The notes below the pieces were generated by a model, which was given only the letters and a program-made list of their open reading frames with translations, was not told the origin of the DNA and did not search any database. A stretch of DNA of 47,690 nucleotides. Source: Phycisphaerae bacterium. GTDB taxonomy: Bacteria > Planctomycetota > Phycisphaerae > UBA1845. A program made the position numbers and the translations under genes. Positions 44,964 through 47,690 of this stretch are shown piece by piece. Location of the stretch: NCBI GenBank assembly GCA_029260215.1, contig JAJDDQ010000042.1, forward strand, positions 1 through 47,690, given 5' to 3'. Each line of letters opens with the position of its first letter. Position 1 is the first letter of the stretch.

Positions 44964-46313
44964 ATGATCGCCAACAGCCAACCATCCGCATCGGTTTCAC
45001 TCACACGCTACGTCGTTTTCACAAAGTTGGCTGCCGCGTCCACCGCGGTTGTCGCGCTCTGGCTGGCTGGATGCGGCGGGAACCCGTTGGATCCCCAACC
45101 GAGCGCGACCGCTTCCGATTGTGTCGGTTGCCACACCGACGAGGCGCTCTTGCGCAAAGTCGCGCGTAGCGAAACCCCACCCGTCGAAGACGCGGGCGAG
45201 GGGTGAGGCGGATCAGTTACCCCGCTGGAAGTGTGGGAAAAAGTGCTCATCGCCGCCGACTTTTCAAACTCCACCCACGGCCGAATCGCCTGTACGGACT
45301 GTCACCAAGGCAGGAACGAAGTCCTGGAAAAAGAAGAAGCCCACGAAGGGTTGGTCATTGCCCCGTCCGCCGGCGAAGCGTCCGCGTGCGGCGAATGTCA
45401 CGCGAGCACGGTCGAAAAGTACATGGACAGCCTGCACGTGACTCAAGAAGGCTACTTCACCGCGTTCGCCAGACGAGGCGGCGACCCGGATGGCGAAGCG
45501 TTTCACGGCATGTTTGAAGCTCGCTGCGCCAATTGCCACGCCAGTTGTGGCCAATGCCACGTCAGCAGGCCCGATTCGGTCGGAGGCGGCTTGACGCACG
45601 GCCACGAATTTCGCCGCTCGCCGTCGCAGACCAACCAGTGTACAGCCTGTCACGGCAGCCGGGTGGGCGACGAATTCCGCGGTAAGAATACGGGAATTCC
45701 GCCAGACGTACATTACCTCGGCGGCATGAACTGCATGGATTGTCACGACGGAGTCGAATTGCACGGGGACGGCACGACGCCCGATCATCGATTCGCCAAT
45801 GACACAGGGCCGCAATGTCTCGACTGCCACCCCACGGCGAACTCCACAGACTCGCAGGTGACACATCACGCAATGCACGCCGATCGCGTTGCTTGCCAAG
45901 TGTGCCATTCAGTGCCGTACAAGAACTGCTATGCGTGTCACGTCGAGATTGACCGACAAAGCCTGCGATTCCCGTCGGAGATCGACTTCCGCATCGGCAG
46001 AAATACTGAAGTTACTGCACGACGTCCATTTGAGTTTGTTCTCGTACGCCACATCCCAATCGCGCCGGACACGTTTGATCCGTGGGGTTTGGCCATGCCC
46101 GACTACGCCGCCGTGCCGACTTGGCGATTGGCCACGCCGCACAACATTCAACGAACCACGCCCCAGACGGAGTCTTGCGGTGCGTGTCACGATAGTCTTA
46201 GTTTGTTTCTTACCCCCGCATACCTCGACGACCTCATCGATAGAGGCCTCATGGACGCACAGGAGATAGAGGCCAACAGGCCCGTCGTGGTCGAATCCAT
46301 TGGAGGTCCATGA
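44964..46313 (+). CDS. Multiheme c-type cytochrome lipoprotein, probable selenoprotein (Sec81)
   Basis: Read through one in-frame TGA (45204-45206), the product has 449 residues. It has a signal peptide with lipobox L-A-G-C (Cys37), then 11 CxxCH heme motifs: CVGCH (53-57) before the TGA, and CTDCH, CGECH, CANCH, CGQCH, CTACH, CMDCH, CLDCH, CQVCH, CYACH and CGACH after it. Codon 81 lies in PPVEDAGEG-Sec-GGSVTPLEVWEKVL. The part after the TGA has no signal peptide or RBS of its own, yet ten heme motifs demand export, so one continuous protein is much more likely. selA and selB are in the window and a SECIS-like hairpin follows the TGA. ATG 44964 has AAAGGGGG 7 nt upstream. A likely role is periplasmic or outer-surface electron transfer. 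A pseudogene or sequencing error is the alternative. Confidence 0.8.
45204..45237 (+). promoter_or_regulatory. Candidate UGA-Sec codon and bacterial SECIS hairpin
   Basis: TGA is at 45204-45206. Downstream CCCGC (45221-45225) pairs with GTGGG (45233-45237), including one G-U, around the loop TGGAAGT with G at its second position. TT/AA pairs extend the stem beyond a small internal loop. The apical loop begins 19 nt after the TGA, within the 16-37 nt usual for bacterial SECIS. A competing shorter stem, GGCGG/CCGCT, is also possible. Confidence 0.65.
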
Positions 46314-46315
46314 TC

Positions 46316-47299
46316 ATGAAAAAGCTCATTTCAATCTCAGTAGTGTTCGCAGTCGCTGCATTCGCGCCGACCGGCTGCGACGTATTCCCGCCGACCGATA
46401 CGACGGACCAATTTGAAGTCGTACGAAAGGCCTTTGACGACTATCTTAGCAACGGACCTTCCGCAGCCATTCTCGCCGCGGATGTCTTTGAAGCCATGAG
46501 CGATGACGCGGCCCCGTTCATACTCAGTGTCCGCGCGCCAGAACACTTTGCGATTGGACACGTTCCAGACGCCGTGAACACACCATGGAGACTTGTGGCT
46601 GACCTGGACATGCTTGACGACCTCCCCGACGGCGAACGCATTGTAGTTTATTGCTACACGGGACACACAGGCGCCGTCGCAACAGCCTGCCTGAATGCGA
46701 TGGGTCATGAGGCGGTCAACATGAAGTATGGTATGACGGCTTGGACGCGCGACGCCGAAGTCCGAGTGGCTGAACCATTCAGCGAGGAAACCGGCAATGA
46801 CTTCCCGACGGTCACGACCGTAGCGCCGACCGAGACGTTCACACTGCCGGAACTCGACGTGACCGACTCGACCGACCCGGCTGAAATCGTCCGCATGGCG
46901 GTAAAGACCTATTTGGACGCAGGCACATCGCCGATCATTAGCGCTGCGGACCTGTTCGATTTGCTCAACGATGGCGACGATTCAAACGATCCATTCGTCA
47001 TCAGCGTGCGTGGCCCGGACGACTACGCCAAAGGCCACATTGAAGGCGCGATCAATATTCCGTGGAAGACGATCGCCAAAGTCGAGAACCTGGAAATGAT
47101 CCCGCCCGATGCCGACATTGTGGTGTACTGCTACACGGGTCACACCGGAGGCTTGGCCACGACGGTCCTCAACGCGCTGGGCTACAACACCCGCAATATG
47201 AAATTCGGCATGGTAGCGTGGACTAGGGACGCCGATATCCGCGTCGCCTCAGCCTTCAGGGATGATGTCGACGCCCACGATTATCCGGTCGAACCGTGA
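46316..47299 (+). CDS. Tandem-rhodanese lipoprotein
   Basis: This protein of 327 residues has a lipoprotein signal (lipobox P-T-G-C, Cys21). It has two rhodanese domains (about 50-150 and 205-310), each with SVR-x-P-x-x-[FY]-A-x-GH, a P-W after the NTP/NIP strand, and the active-site loop VVYCYTGHTG (Cys113 and Cys272). Both catalytic Cys are intact. The usual Asp of the DVR motif is Ser in both. Rhodaneses carry persulfide or, in some systems, selenium. ATG 46316 with GGAGG 9 nt upstream is chosen; an ATG at 46310 overlaps the cytochrome stop. It is cotranscribed with the cytochrome (gap 2 nt), so the two probably act on the same sulfur/selenium or metalloid chemistry. Confidence 0.88.
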   Translation: MKKLISISVVFAVAAFAPTGCDVFPPTDTTDQFEVVRKAFDDYLSNGPSAAILAADVFEAMSDDAAPFILSVRAPEHFAIGHVPDAVNTPWRLVADLDMLDDLPDGERIVVYCYTGHTGAVATACLNAMGHEAVNMKYGMTAWTRDAEVRVAEPFSEETGNDFPTVTTVAPTETFTLPELDVTDSTDPAEIVRMAVKTYLDAGTSPIISAADLFDLLNDGDDSNDPFVISVRGPDDYAKGHIEGAINIPWKTIAKVENLEMIPPDADIVVYCYTGHTGGLATTVLNALGYNTRNMKFGMVAWTRDADIRVASAFRDDVDAHDYPVEP

Positions 47300-47672
47300 T
47301 TCTCATTGAACGACTCAACCCGGGCGTTCCCCGCGTCCGGGTTGGTGCTTGCACGGAGGATCTCAAGCCGGCCCAGCATTGGCCGGGGCTGCCCGCACGG
47401 TGACAGCGCGGACGCTCGGGGCGACGCGCTGCCCAATCGCTACTCCCGCGTTGAATCCGCATGGGCTCCCCGAACAAGGCACCGTATGAAGCCGTTCGCA
47501 ATTCATCCTCCGCACCTGGCCATTGGTTTCGTATGTACAAGAAAGCACAAGGGGTGTGGCTATTTCCTTCGGCGCTGTGGAATAATTCGCGCCTCACTTT
47601 ACTTGCGCAGGGCGCGGGGGGCTGTCAGAATTCCGGGCGTGTTACGATCTTTTATTCAATCGGGAGATAGTC
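47300..47672. other. Intergenic region after the rhodanese gene
   Basis: This stretch of 373 bp holds no convincing gene; a 69-codon frame at 47461 lacks an RBS and domain. It starts with a hairpin at 47316-47345 and ends with the RBS GGGAG (about 47662-47666) of the next gene. Confidence 0.6.
47316..47345 (+). terminator. Terminator-like hairpin after the rhodanese gene
   Basis: CAACCCGGGCG pairs with CGTCCGGGTTG (11 positions, one G-U) around TTCCCCG. No T-run follows. It lies 17 bp past the stop and could end the cytochrome-rhodanese operon. Confidence 0.6.
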
Positions 47673-47690
47673 ATGGACAGGGAAGTTTTG
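47673..47690 (+). CDS. Start of a further gene (partial, cut by window end)
   Basis: ATG at 47673 follows GGGAG with 6 nt spacing. Six codons (MDREVL) are visible before the window ends. Nothing can be said of its function. Confidence 0.55.

Noticed and set aside
45231-46313. Independent 360-aa multiheme protein starting at GTG 45231
   Set aside because: No RBS, no signal peptide although ten heme motifs require export, and the preceding frame with signal peptide is in phase across a single TGA.
47461-47670. 69-codon ORF near the window end
   Set aside because: No RBS or domain; it overlaps the upstream region of the gene starting at 47673.

Overview
The window reads as a chromosomal segment of a GC-rich Planctomycetota bacterium, probably close to Phycisphaerae. 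This is inferred from gene content: PEP-CTERM and IPTL-CTERM sorting tails, dockerin-like EF-hand tails, small zinc-ribbon membrane proteins of the type CxxCGYxLxG...CPECG, many lipoproteins, and several families of short palindromic repeats between genes. No rRNA, integrase, transposase or CRISPR array was seen.

Layout. 0-9.7 kb: mostly minus-strand housekeeping and envelope genes (LURP-one-like protein, DUF6265 protein, AraC regulator, CNNM/CBS membrane protein, DEAD-box helicase, CPBP protease, two related lipoproteins, a 38-residue hydrophobic ORF, sucD). 9.7-13.2 kb: a repeat-rich stretch with a DUF2075-type nuclease/helicase gene abutting the 3' remnant of a large surface-protein gene. 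13.2-19.4 kb: two exported anchor-tailed proteins, ferritin, bifunctional formiminotransferase-cyclodeaminase, a HEAT/TPR protein and a membrane protein. 19.6-23 kb: selB-selA, the machinery that inserts selenocysteine. 23.3-26.1 kb: a double-FHA protein whose 3' end is repeated 1742 bp downstream, with an EthD-family gene between the copies. 26.1-34.6 kb: S9 peptidase, cyclophilin with an Asn/Asp-rich linker, a POT transporter with a 190-residue insertion, a copper-radical-oxidase-like protein and a thioredoxin. 34.8-38.1 kb: msrP, a zinc-ribbon gene cluster and a DUF1569 gene. 38.3-44.7 kb: a secreted alpha/beta hydrolase, DUF1579, a DksA/TraR-type protein, tRNA-Leu(UAA), DUF983, an aquaporin and glycyl-tRNA synthetase.

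The most striking locus is 44.85-47.3 kb. A sigma-54-type promoter precedes a lipoprotein multiheme cytochrome (11 CxxCH motifs) whose frame is crossed by a single in-frame TGA at codon 81 (context GEG-Sec-GG). A bacterial-SECIS-like hairpin lies 19 nt downstream of it. A tandem-rhodanese lipoprotein follows immediately. Together with selA and selB in the same window, this supports a selenocysteine-containing multiheme cytochrome, so the conventional split into a 115-aa and a 360-aa ORF is probably wrong. SelD and tRNA-Sec were not found in the window.

A second theme is mosaicism. Two loci (FHA and msrP/DUF1569) carry diverged partial gene copies flanking inserted genes. glyS contains an AT-richer internal block, and at least four families of dispersed palindromic repeats sit just outside coding regions.
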